NCBI GenBank assembly: GCA_002368865.1
Contig: DFDT01000221.1
Coordinates: forward strand, 1-34,855
Origin: Lachnospiraceae bacterium UBA3821
Lineage (GTDB): Bacteria > Bacillota > Clostridia > Lachnospirales > Lachnospiraceae
DNA: 34,855 nt
Direction of reading: 5' to 3'
Part shown: one piece after another, positions 1 through 7,336 of the stretch
Position numbering within the stretch: the first letter of the stretch is position 1
How the letters are laid out: every line of letters starts with the position of its first letter
The notes under the pieces: model-generated
Database searches by the model: none
Seen by the model: the letters and a program-made list of their open reading frames with translations, nothing else
What the model was told of the DNA's origin: nothing
Made by a program: the position numbers and the translations under genes

Positions 1-226
1 GGGCGGAATGAGTTGGAGTATCCGTTCTGAAATCATAATAATTAAGGATTTCTTTTTTAGAAGAAGAACGCTGCATACATATGGTTGACAGAATGGTGTC
101 TGAAAAAGGGATCTTCCTTTTTCTGGAGAAATGGCTGATCTGGTCAGTATAGATCCATGGATTTTCAGACATGGAGTTGACGCAGTCAAAGAGAATCTCT
201 TTGATCCGGTTTGAAGATTTGCTCAT
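1..226 (-). CDS. IS4-family transposase, N-terminal part (runs off the left edge)
   Basis: This is an open minus-strand frame of 75 codons that begins at ATG 226-224 and has no stop before the window edge. A good ribosome binding site (GGAGGG, read on the minus strand from about 238 to 232) decides the start. The protein begins MSKSSNRIKEILFD, continues with FSRKRKIPFSDTIL at about residues 34-47, and then has a Lys/Ser-rich stretch followed by LNYYDF. This matches the usual N-terminus of IS4-type DDE transposases in Clostridia, in which a short helical domain precedes the catalytic core. The DDE residues lie outside the window, so it cannot be said whether the element is intact. The region 227-415 should contain its right end. 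Confidence 0.7.
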   Translation of the reverse strand, partial: MSKSSNRIKEILFDCVNSMSENPWIYTDQISHFSRKRKIPFSDTILSTICMQRSSSKKEILNYYDFRTDTPTHSA

Positions 227-250
227 AAAAGTCCCTCCGATTATTAAATT

Positions 251-297
251 TTCCGGCACGCCGGAATTACTTTGATAATCAAAGGGCGCGAAGCGCC
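251..297. repeat. Three back-to-back palindromes upstream of the transposase start
   Basis: Three perfect inverted repeats lie in a row. The first is TTCCGGC-AC-GCCGGAA (251-266), the second TTTGAT-A-ATCAAA (271-283) and the third GGCGC-GAA-GCGCC (285-297); the third is followed by ATTTTTG and could act as a weak terminator on the plus strand. Some IS4-group elements carry hairpins between their end and the transposase start that block read-through transcription into the transposase. This is a plausible but unproven role here. Confidence 0.55.
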
Positions 298-339
298 GCA
301 TTTTTGTGGCTTTTTGTCAAGTAGTTTATTAAAAAAGGC

Positions 340-396
340 AGGTAGTTCCTTAACTTAATAGAAACTACCTACCATTGGGGTCTGACTCCGTGACTC
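340..396. repeat. Inverted repeat and GGGTCTGACTC motif, possible IS end
   Basis: AGGTAGTT (340-347) is the exact reverse complement of AACTACCT (363-370), giving an 8-base-pair arm with a 15-base loop. Immediately after it lies GGGGTCTGACTCCGTGACTC (377-396). This shares its GTCTGACTC core style with the perfect palindrome at 4137-4163. Both could be ends or remnants of a mobile or REP-like element. The second copy of the IS end lies outside the window, so the terminal repeat cannot be confirmed. Confidence 0.35.
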
Positions 397-415
397 TTGA
401 AGAAGGGGTGGGCGA

Positions 416-1330
416 ATGTTTCTTGAAATAAAAAATGTGTATAAAAGCTATGGAACCAAGGAGGTTTTAAAAGGCATCTCCTTTGAGACCGGCAGCGGAA
501 CGGCACTGGGCATTCTTGGAAGGAATGGGGCCGGAAAAACCACTATCATTCGCATTCTTATGAATGTGTTTGCCGCCGATCGCGGAGAGATTCTTATCGA
601 TGGGGAGCCGGTTGATTACAGAACAGTCAGTTTTGGATACCTGCCTGAAGAGAGAGGACTTTATCCGAAACGCACAATAATAGAACAGCTGGTTTATTTT
701 GCAGAATTAAAAGGGATGACGCGAAAAGAAGCTGTAAAGGCGGTTGAATACTGGTTAAGAAGGATGGAGTTGTCTGACCAAGGCAATCGGAAACTAGAGA
801 CTTTGTCGAAGGGAAATCAGCAAAAGATTCAGTTTATAACTGCATTAACGCACGATCCGGACATTATCGTGCTAGATGAACCTTTCTCTGGATTGGATCC
901 CGTCAACGCAGGTGTTCTCAAAGAAATCGTTAGGGAACAGATCGAGGAGGGAAAAATTGTTATTTTTTCCAGCCATCAAATGAATTACGTGGAAGAATTC
1001 TGCGACCGCATTGCCATCATCCATCAAGGAGTTATCTCTATTACAGGCGACTTATATACTATTAAAAGAGAGTATTTACGCAACAAACTTGTCATACGTT
1101 CAAAAGACATTGAGCAAATCCGGTCCATATACAAAGACAATACAGAGAAAATGGGTTCTCATGAACTGCAATTTACTGTTCCAGCCAATGAAAAGGCTCA
1201 AGATGTAATGGTAAGGATTATAAATGAGTTTGAGATCGACGAGATACGCGTTTATGAACCTTCATTAAACGACATCTTTATAGAATACACTTCTGAGCAG
1301 GACGACAAAGAGGGAGAAGGAGCAGCATGA
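416..1330 (+). CDS. ABC exporter ATP-binding protein (NatA-like)
   Basis: This 304-residue ATPase powers an ABC-2 type exporter. Visible motifs in order are Walker A GRNGAGKTT (residues 35-43), signature LSKGNQQ (about 130-136), Walker B IIVLDEP (150-156) with the D-loop SGLDP, and switch histidine H187 in FSSHQ. The C-terminal 80 or so residues, ending in a SLNDIFIEYT segment, match the DUF4162 tail of NatA/EcsA-type exporters. The start at ATG 416 follows a GGGGTGGG sequence that can serve as the ribosome binding site. The stop overlaps the next gene by four bases (ATGA), so the two are translated together. The cargo cannot be read from the sequence; sodium, peptides, lipids or antibiotics are possibilities for this family. 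Confidence 0.9.
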   Translation: MFLEIKNVYKSYGTKEVLKGISFETGSGTALGILGRNGAGKTTIIRILMNVFAADRGEILIDGEPVDYRTVSFGYLPEERGLYPKRTIIEQLVYFAELKGMTRKEAVKAVEYWLRRMELSDQGNRKLETLSKGNQQKIQFITALTHDPDIIVLDEPFSGLDPVNAGVLKEIVREQIEEGKIVIFSSHQMNYVEEFCDRIAIIHQGVISITGDLYTIKREYLRNKLVIRSKDIEQIRSIYKDNTEKMGSHELQFTVPANEKAQDVMVRIINEFEIDEIRVYEPSLNDIFIEYTSEQDDKEGEGAA

Positions 1331-2598
1331 GGCAGTTTAAGATAGTATTTCTATTTGAACTAAAAAGATTTATTTCTGCTAAAAGTTACTGGATAATAAC
1401 CGGAATACTTATGCTTTTGCTGATTGTTTCAATTAGTTTTCCGCGCATGCGTGGATTTTTCGAGGAGCTCTTCAACACATCTTCGGACATTACTGACAGA
1501 GAAACTCAAACCAGTATTCTTCTTGTCAACGGGACAGAAGGCCTCCTCAGCAAGAAACAGAGGAAAGTTCTGCAGTATGTTTGGGGCAGAACTTTTCCTG
1601 AAAGCCGCGTGGAACTGATCGATGGATCAGAGGACATGTGCCGTCATGAAGTTAACTCTGGAAATGCAGACTGTGCTTTTTTCTTCATAAACACATCTTC
1701 TTATACCTATTATGTCAAAACTCTTGAAATGACAGATAGACGAACGTCGAGAGCAGACGAGGCTTTGAAAAAATACCAGGTAATGATTGTACTTCAGGAT
1801 GCTGACGTCAAAGAAGAAGCAATAGATGAGATTGTAGAGACAGAAATAACGCATGTGACAATTAATCTGGGGACAGACCAACAGAAGAATTTCTTTTATG
1901 CATACATAATGGTGATGATTCTTTATATGGTGATTATATATTATGGCCAAAGCATCATGACGGGTGTAGCATTCGAAAAGAGCTCAAAAGCGATGGAACT
2001 TCTGGTAACAAGCGTAGATCCGACCTCAATGATTTTTGGCAAAATACTTGCTGCGTCGGCATCCAGCTTACTGCAGATTTCTCTCACTGCGTGCAGCGCA
2101 GTTCTTTCTTATCGACTTAATGGTAACCTGTGGAGAGAAGGGTCACTGGTAAACACTGTGATGAATATGCCGGGATGGATATTCAGGTATATGCTGCTGT
2201 TCTTTTTGTTGGGGTTTATTTTATATGCTTTTTTGTATGGTGCTGCAGGATCTACTGTAACCAAAATGGAAGAAACAGGGCAGGCTTCTTTACCTATAAC
2301 GACCATCTTGATAGCAGGCCTCTTCGTAAGTCTTTTTTCTATGACAGAGAATTCAATGGACAGCCTGCTTTTCCGGGCTTGCTCATATTTTCCGTTTACC
2401 TCTCCAATGGTCATGTTCTCGCGAATTGCGATGAGCGAGGTTTCCGAATATCAGATCGCCGTTTCTGTTGCGATTCTTATTGTATCTGTTATTTTAATAG
2501 GAATTATCTCCGCCAAAATATACCGTGCAGGTGTTCTGGTTTACGGAAAGAGACTTACTATTAGAACTATGCTAACGGCTGTGTTCTTTTCAAAATAA
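1327..2598 (+). CDS. ABC-2 type exporter permease (NatB-like)
   Basis: This 423-residue membrane protein is the partner of the ATPase just upstream, with which it overlaps by four bases. It has one membrane segment near residues 15-38, a long extracytoplasmic loop of about 160 residues and then a group of five or so membrane segments from about residue 190 to 405. This is the ABC2_membrane_3 / NatB layout. A short FEKSSKAMELL segment after the second membrane helix resembles the conserved coupling region of the family. A hairpin with a T-run follows the gene, so the operon probably ends here. Nothing in the sequence shows the substrate. Confidence 0.87.
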   Translation: MRQFKIVFLFELKRFISAKSYWIITGILMLLLIVSISFPRMRGFFEELFNTSSDITDRETQTSILLVNGTEGLLSKKQRKVLQYVWGRTFPESRVELIDGSEDMCRHEVNSGNADCAFFFINTSSYTYYVKTLEMTDRRTSRADEALKKYQVMIVLQDADVKEEAIDEIVETEITHVTINLGTDQQKNFFYAYIMVMILYMVIIYYGQSIMTGVAFEKSSKAMELLVTSVDPTSMIFGKILAASASSLLQISLTACSAVLSYRLNGNLWREGSLVNTVMNMPGWIFRYMLLFFLLGFILYAFLYGAAGSTVTKMEETGQASLPITTILIAGLFVSLFSMTENSMDSLLFRACSYFPFTSPMVMFSRIAMSEVSEYQIAVSVAILIVSVILIGIISAKIYRAGVLVYGKRLTIRTMLTAVFFSK

Positions 2599-2653
2599 TT
2601 CTGTGAGGATGCGTTAAACAAAATGTGGCACGAGCTTTGCAATAAGGACAAGG

Positions 2654-2690
2654 GCTTCCCGAGAACCATGTGTTCCGGGGAGCTTTTTTT
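2654..2690 (+). terminator. Rho-independent terminator after the ABC exporter
   Basis: GCTTCCCGAGAAC pairs imperfectly with GTTCCGGGGAGC across the short loop CATGT, and seven T residues follow directly (2684-2690). It sits about 55 bases after the permease stop. Confidence 0.8.
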
Positions 2691-2769
2691 ATTCTATTTT
2701 AATTGAACCAAACCGCTTGAAAACGCCTCTTTATATATAGATGCATCTAAAATGGGAACAGGAGTTTAT

Positions 2770-3327
2770 ATGGATGAAAAAGAACTCATACGGCAGATGA
2801 AAAACGGCGACCGCACTTCATTTGACCGGATTTATGAAAAGTATCATGTGCCGATCTTCCGCTCTGCTTATCTGATCTGTGGAAACCGAGAGGATGCAGA
2901 AGATGTTCTTCAGGACACCTTTGTCACTTGCTGGCTCTGCATCGGACAACTGCGCAACGAGGAGTGCTTTCGCTACTGGCTTTTCCGGATCATGACGCAT
3001 GCTGCCAGAAAAAAGGCTAAGGAGCACGGCCAACAGCTGCCGGATGAAGACGTTGTCCGAAAAATGGATCATATTGCAGCAAGCCGGAACCCGGAAGGGA
3101 CAGACGAGTATGAACGCACAGAAGGCAAAATAGTGTTGGAATCTGCAATGCTGAAACTGGATCAGTCATCAAGAGAAATGATCGTTCTTTATTACTATGA
3201 AGAAATGTCGGTCAAAGAAGTGGCGAAGACGCTTGGTATTTTGGAAGGAACGGTCAAGAGCAGGCTGTATTTTGCCAGAAGAAAACTCAAAAGATTAATA
3301 CAGGAAGGAGGAAGCCGTGAGAAGTGA
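2770..3327 (+). CDS. ECF-type RNA polymerase sigma factor
   Basis: This is a 185-residue ECF sigma factor that directs RNA polymerase to a small regulon, usually for envelope or antibiotic stress. Region 2 is seen as YLICGNREDAEDVLQDTF and region 4 as YYYEEMSVKEVAKTLG followed by EGTVKSRLYFARRKL. The start at ATG 2770 is preferred over an in-frame ATG at 2752, because AGGAG (2760-2764) lies five bases before 2770. It overlaps the next gene by 11 bases, the classical arrangement for a sigma factor and its anti-sigma partner. The ABC exporter upstream has its own terminator, so it is probably a separate unit, though it may be a target of this factor. Confidence 0.9.
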   Translation: MDEKELIRQMKNGDRTSFDRIYEKYHVPIFRSAYLICGNREDAEDVLQDTFVTCWLCIGQLRNEECFRYWLFRIMTHAARKKAKEHGQQLPDEDVVRKMDHIAASRNPEGTDEYERTEGKIVLESAMLKLDQSSREMIVLYYYEEMSVKEVAKTLGILEGTVKSRLYFARRKLKRLIQEGGSREK

Positions 3328-4114
3328 TACGGAGTTTGACATGTTCATCTCAGATTGGCTCAAACAGTCAGCAGACAATGCAGAAGTGCCGGTTCGCTGT
3401 AAGGCAGAAATCGATGAAAGAATTGAGTGTTCGGAGTCGAACAGAAAAAAAGGAGGAATCAAACAAATGAAAAAATGGACAGTCAAAAAAATAGTGACCA
3501 CAGCAGCCGTTTGCTGTCTGCTGATTGGGACAGGAGTGTATGCTGCCGGAAAGCTAACATACATTGAATCGCATAGCAGTTCCGAACCGAGTATTACGGA
3601 ATACGAGAGAATTGATGAACTGGAAGAGGAAGCCGGATTCAAAATGCTAACTGAAGAAGACTTCACAAACGGGTTTGTATTTACCGGCGGAGGAATAGTG
3701 GACACCGAAGGAAAGGACGAACAGGGTGGCTCGCTCTTATCCTGGAAGGAGATCAGCCTTTCTTACAAAGACGGACAAGGGAAAGTGTTGTCAATTGATG
3801 CAGAGAAGGAAAGCGTATACGACATGGATCTGTCCGCAGATGCTATGGAAGTAAGAACGATTCGGGGAATAAAAGTTTACTACAATTACACTGAGATGTA
3901 TCTGGTTCCGCCGTCCTATGTGCCCACAGCTGAGGAAGAAGAGAGAAATCAAAATGATCCGCATTACAACATAGCCTATGGAAGTGATGCGCCAGAGACA
4001 AACTATTTCAGTTCCCTCAGTTTTGCGAAAGACGGGGTACGATACTACATCTCCACATTTGACGATGTGAGTGCAGACGAACTTTACGTGATCGCGGAGG
4101 AACTTCTGGACTGA
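3317..4114 (+). CDS. Membrane-anchored probable anti-sigma factor, with an internal start
   Basis: This 265-residue protein starts at GTG 3317, after a GGAGG inside the sigma factor gene. It has a cytoplasmic N-terminus of about 55 residues, one membrane segment (about 58-76, TTAAVCCLLIGTGVYAAG) and an exported acidic domain of about 185 residues. The end of that domain (YYISTFDDVSADELYVIAEE) resembles the DUF4367-type domain of RsiX-like proteins. Position and topology make it the likely anti-sigma factor of the overlapping sigma gene. No zinc-binding HxxxCxxC motif of the classical ZAS type is present. A second in-frame ATG at 3467 (Met51) lies ten bases after a perfect AGGAGG (3451-3456). 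It would yield a form without the cytoplasmic part, beginning MKKWTVKKIV, like a signal peptide. Confidence 0.75.
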   Translation: MRSDTEFDMFISDWLKQSADNAEVPVRCKAEIDERIECSESNRKKGGIKQMKKWTVKKIVTTAAVCCLLIGTGVYAAGKLTYIESHSSSEPSITEYERIDELEEEAGFKMLTEEDFTNGFVFTGGGIVDTEGKDEQGGSLLSWKEISLSYKDGQGKVLSIDAEKESVYDMDLSADAMEVRTIRGIKVYYNYTEMYLVPPSYVPTAEEEERNQNDPHYNIAYGSDAPETNYFSSLSFAKDGVRYYISTFDDVSADELYVIAEELLD

Positions 4115-4136
4115 CCAATAAGCCAGAGGGAAAAAA

Positions 4137-4163
4137 GAGTCAGAGGGTCAGACCCTCTGACTC
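4137..4163 (-). terminator. Perfect palindrome acting as terminator of the LysR gene
   Basis: GAGTCAGAGGGTC (4137-4149) and GACCCTCTGACTC (4151-4163) are exact reverse complements around a single A. Read on the minus strand the hairpin is followed at once by six T residues, so it is a good terminator for the LysR gene. The TGA stop of that gene (4150-4148) lies in the middle of the palindrome. The arms resemble the GGGTCTGACTC motif at 377-396, so an origin as an inserted repeat is possible. Confidence 0.75.
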
Positions 4164-5446
4164 TCGCCTGTTTGATATTTTACCATTTCTCTATTCATTT
4201 CTTCTTCGAACAAAAGGATGTTCCGTGCACTGTTCACAAAGACCTTCCCAATGTTTGTCGGATACAGACGGTTGTGCTTTCTTGAAAAGAGCTGCATTCC
4301 AAACATATTCTCCATATTGCGAAGATGCCTTGAGAGAGCAGGCTGTGCGAGAAAAAAGCGATCCGCCGCTCTCGTAAGGCTTTTTTCGTCTACGATTGCG
4401 ATCATGTATTTGAGTACAGCAGTATCCAGACTGATCTCATTACTATTGTCATCCATTTTTGCTGTACCTCCCGAAATTGGTCTGGAAGGTATGGATAAAG
4501 TGTCCTGCGTTGTAGTCTTTTCAATATCGAGAAGCTCCTGCACGGCAGGAGAGCTAATCGGTATATAACGGGAGTCCTGCAGACGCTGTCGGATCAGGAG
4601 ACCGGCCAGATATTTTTGTGGATCTGTGAGCACATGGCCTTTCGGATATCGGATATGGACCATTTGGTATACCGGCGGATCCAGAGAAAGATAACGAACT
4701 TCCTCGCAGGGGCTCGCGTGGACCCGTGAAACGAATCCCGCTCCTGCTCCCTTACGGAGCATAGCATCTAAAAGGAACACATCATTTGACTCAAAGACTA
4801 CAACAGGTTCAAATCCTGCCTCCGAGAAAAGGCTGTCGGTGATGGTGCGTATATAATTGAGATGACCCTGAAGGACAAAAGGGGTATCCCTCAAATCCTT
4901 CAGATGAACCCTTTCCCGTCCGGAAAGAGGATGAGAAACAGGGAGAACAACAAGCAGTTCATCTCTTGCAAAGGGGATATCCTCTACTTCCGCGGAGACG
5001 GGTCCTACCCCTAATGCCAGATCCGCTTTTCCGCGCAAGACTGCGGAAGGCTGGTGCAGGGCATATTGTTCGATAAGGCTCAGCTCAATATCAGGGTAGA
5101 CTCTGGCGAAGCGATGAAAAATCTCACTGTAGATAATCGCAGCTCTGTTCGGAGCTGTGCAGAGACGAATGCTTTGTCTGCTTTCGCCGCTAATGGACCT
5201 CATAGTAAGGATCATACGATTCTGTTCATCGAGAATTTGCTGTGCGTAATCCAGATATACACGCCCCATTGCAGTAGGCATGAATTTCCCGCCAACTCTG
5301 AGAAAAATAGGGAATCCAAAAGTCTCCTCCCATTTTCTAATCAGTTTGCTCAGCGCAGGCTGGGTGATTCCCAAATGTGCGGCAGCGTTTGAGACGCTGC
5401 CAAAGTGCGAAACGGCAATAAGATATCGCAATTGTTTTGTGTTCAT
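4148..5446 (-). CDS. LysR-type regulator with a second helix-turn-helix at the C-terminus
   Basis: This is a 432-residue regulator. Residues 1-62 form a standard LysR winged helix (GSVSNAAAHLGITQPALSKL), followed by the linker helix and a substrate-binding domain to about residue 295. After a linker rich in Thr, Ser and Pro (about 305-335) comes a second clear LysR helix-turn-helix at 341-405, containing KSLTRAADRFFLAQPALSRH and FGMQLFSRKHNRLYPTNIG. Ordinary family members are about 300 residues with one N-terminal DNA-binding domain. It is divergent from the transporter operon, with a LysR-type palindrome between them, so it probably controls that operon in response to its substrate. Possible explanations are a fusion with part of a neighbouring LysR gene or a real double-headed regulator. 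The frame is continuous with no stop between the domains. Confidence 0.9.
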   Translation of the reverse strand: MNTKQLRYLIAVSHFGSVSNAAAHLGITQPALSKLIRKWEETFGFPIFLRVGGKFMPTAMGRVYLDYAQQILDEQNRMILTMRSISGESRQSIRLCTAPNRAAIIYSEIFHRFARVYPDIELSLIEQYALHQPSAVLRGKADLALGVGPVSAEVEDIPFARDELLVVLPVSHPLSGRERVHLKDLRDTPFVLQGHLNYIRTITDSLFSEAGFEPVVVFESNDVFLLDAMLRKGAGAGFVSRVHASPCEEVRYLSLDPPVYQMVHIRYPKGHVLTDPQKYLAGLLIRQRLQDSRYIPISSPAVQELLDIEKTTTQDTLSIPSRPISGGTAKMDDNSNEISLDTAVLKYMIAIVDEKSLTRAADRFFLAQPALSRHLRNMENMFGMQLFSRKHNRLYPTNIGKVFVNSARNILLFEEEMNREMVKYQTGESQRV

Positions 5447-5473
5447 CTTTATGTCCTCCCTCTCTCATTTTAC

Positions 5474-5491
5474 TATAACTAATCTGTTATA
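5474..5491. promoter_or_regulatory. Probable LysR-type operator
   Basis: TATAAC-TAATCT-GTTATA is a perfect 6-base inverted repeat with a 6-base spacer. It contains the T-N11-A pattern of LysR boxes. It lies 28 bases upstream of the LysR start and about 170 bases before the transporter operon, within their 215-base divergent spacer. The rest of the spacer (5492-5645) is A/T-rich and shows no clear further element. Confidence 0.6.
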
Positions 5492-5661
5492 AAAAGAATA
5501 AATGTTTGAGAATGGTGATGACCAAAAGAATTCTTTAAAAACATATTTAAAAACATTAATTAAGGTGAAGTTGTAGAAAATACTCGAAATAATCTGACAA
5601 ATAGTTCCTGCTTAAACAAATGCTATGGCTTGACCGACAAATCTGCAAGGAGGAATTTGGT

Positions 5662-6737
5662 ATGAAAAAACTGGCTTCTATTCTGTTGACATCTGCGACG
5701 ATTTTCTCATTAACTGCATGTGGCGGCGGATCTGCTTCACCCTCAACAGCAGCTCCCGAGGCTGATACGCAGCAGACGGAGACAGTAGCATCTGAAAAAG
5801 ACACTGCGGCTGAAACTGCAGGCGGTATCGGATTTGTTGAGGGTGAAACACTCACAATGGTAGTCCCCGGAAAGGCGGGCGGCGGTTCCGATCTTGCGAA
5901 GCGTTATTATGCACAAGCATTGACGGACATCTACGGACTCAAGACAACTGTGACCAATTATGATTCAACACGATTGGCCACCAGATGGTGAAGGATGCGA
6001 AACCTGACGGAACGACACTGACACTGGCAACCGGAGCTCTCAATATTCAGTACATTACGGGGAATAGTGATATCGACCCCATGAAAGATTTCACACTGAT
6101 CGCCTGCATGCAGGATAACGGCTATTCCGCGCTGGCGGTTCCTAAAAATGCCCCTTATGACGATTTTGCTGGCTTCGTAGAGTATGCAAAGGCTCACCCG
6201 GGAGAGATTAACGTGGGCATGCCGGCGGCTGGATCCAACACTTTCCTTTTCGGAAAGCTGACAAGTGCTACGGGGATTGAGCTAAATCCAGTAGAAATGG
6301 CATCTGAATCGGATCGTCTGACAAATCTCGCAGGCGGTTTCATAGATATCGGTGTAGTTGGCGTCGGACACGGTTATGAGTATGAGCAAGCGGGAAAACT
6401 TAAGGTAATTGGCACGGTTGCATCTGACGGAACTACGATCTCCGGCTACCCGGAAGCGCTCCCGGACAATTATAAGACATTGCAGGAGCAGGGTTTTCAG
6501 GATTGTTACTACAATGTTTATCATTATCTTCTCGGGCCCGCCGGAATGGATGAGGTGATGGTAAAAGAAATGAATGCTTCCATGAAGTCAGTCTATGAGA
6601 TTACAGAAGAAGATATTTCCAAGATCGGAAATATCCCCGGATGGCATGATCTCGAAGAATCTCAGAATATTCGAGAGACAGAATATCAGAATTTGGTTGA
6701 TATCAGCAAGTCAATTGGCCTGTACACACAGGGTTAA
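5662..6737 (+). pseudogene. TTT transporter substrate-binding lipoprotein TctC, split by a frameshift
   Basis: This is the extracytoplasmic solute receptor of a tripartite tricarboxylate transporter. ATG 5662 follows AAGGAGG and encodes a lipoprotein signal with lipobox LTAC and Cys20. The mature part begins with an acidic Ser/Thr/Ala linker and then the family motif TMVVPGKAGGGSD, equivalent to the usual VPFAAGGGTD. The first frame runs ...VTNYDST and ends at a TGA at 5989-5991. The family sequence resumes one frame over as IGHQMVKDAKPDGTTLTLAT at about 5971 and continues to 6737. A single missing base near 5965-5973 explains this. Joined, the product would be about 358 residues, slightly longer than usual. 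It is either a true loss of function or a sequence error, since both halves look otherwise well conserved. Confidence 0.8.
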
Positions 6738-6845
6738 TAAGCCAAAAATCGTGCTGGGAATCAACTCTCCGGGGCATGTGCTCCGGAGAACGATTAAGAA
6801 TCAGCAGTCCTGACCATTCCGGTCTACTCAGAGGAGGATTATTAA

Positions 6846-7325
6846 ATGAGAGTAAAACGGGATACGATTACCGGATTGGCGGGCCTCACGTGGTCTGTCA
6901 TCTGGCTGATCCTTATACAAATGCAGACAACCCAGCCGGCCAACCTGTTGGAACCGGGGCCAAGACTCCTCCCGTATATTGGGCTTATAGTTGTTTTTCT
7001 CAGTTCACTGATGCTCGCGATAAAGGGGCTTCGTGATTGGAAGAAGGATCCTACGCCTGACGAACCCTACTTCCCCGAGGGCGGAAAACTTAAAGTGGCA
7101 AGAAGTTATCTTATGCTCGTAGCCACCGGGGTCCTGATGGGAATCTTTAGTTTCCTCATTGTGGCTCCGTTCTCCATTTTTGCCTTTATTTATGACTTAA
7201 AGGGCAATTCGGAGGTCAAACCGCTGCAGGTAGCGATCATCGCAGTTCTGGTGACCGCAGGACTCTATGCAATGTTTGTCTATGGTTTCCAGGTAAAGCT
7301 GCCGGCCGGAATACTGTTTAATTAG
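6846..7325 (+). CDS. TTT transporter small membrane subunit TctB
   Basis: This 159-residue protein has four predicted membrane segments (about 10-26, 38-58, 84-108 and 122-142). It matches in size and layout the small subunit (TctB, DUF1468) of tripartite tricarboxylate transporters, which works with the large TctA channel and the TctC receptor. AGGAGG ends eight bases before the ATG. It lies between the TctC and TctA genes in the usual C-B-A order. TctB sequences are poorly conserved, so the assignment rests mainly on topology and context. Confidence 0.85.
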   Translation: MRVKRDTITGLAGLTWSVIWLILIQMQTTQPANLLEPGPRLLPYIGLIVVFLSSLMLAIKGLRDWKKDPTPDEPYFPEGGKLKVARSYLMLVATGVLMGIFSFLIVAPFSIFAFIYDLKGNSEVKPLQVAIIAVLVTAGLYAMFVYGFQVKLPAGILFN

Positions 7326-7336
7326 GAGGTATGAGA

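Noticed and set aside
2130..2564. Plus-strand frame of 144 codons inside the ABC-2 permease gene
   Set aside because: An out-of-frame translation rich in Cys, Arg and Phe; the permease frame itself is continuous and typical.
5969..5991. Programmed ribosomal frameshift in tctC
   Set aside because: No slippery heptamer or downstream pseudoknot was seen at the junction, and this family is not known to use recoding.
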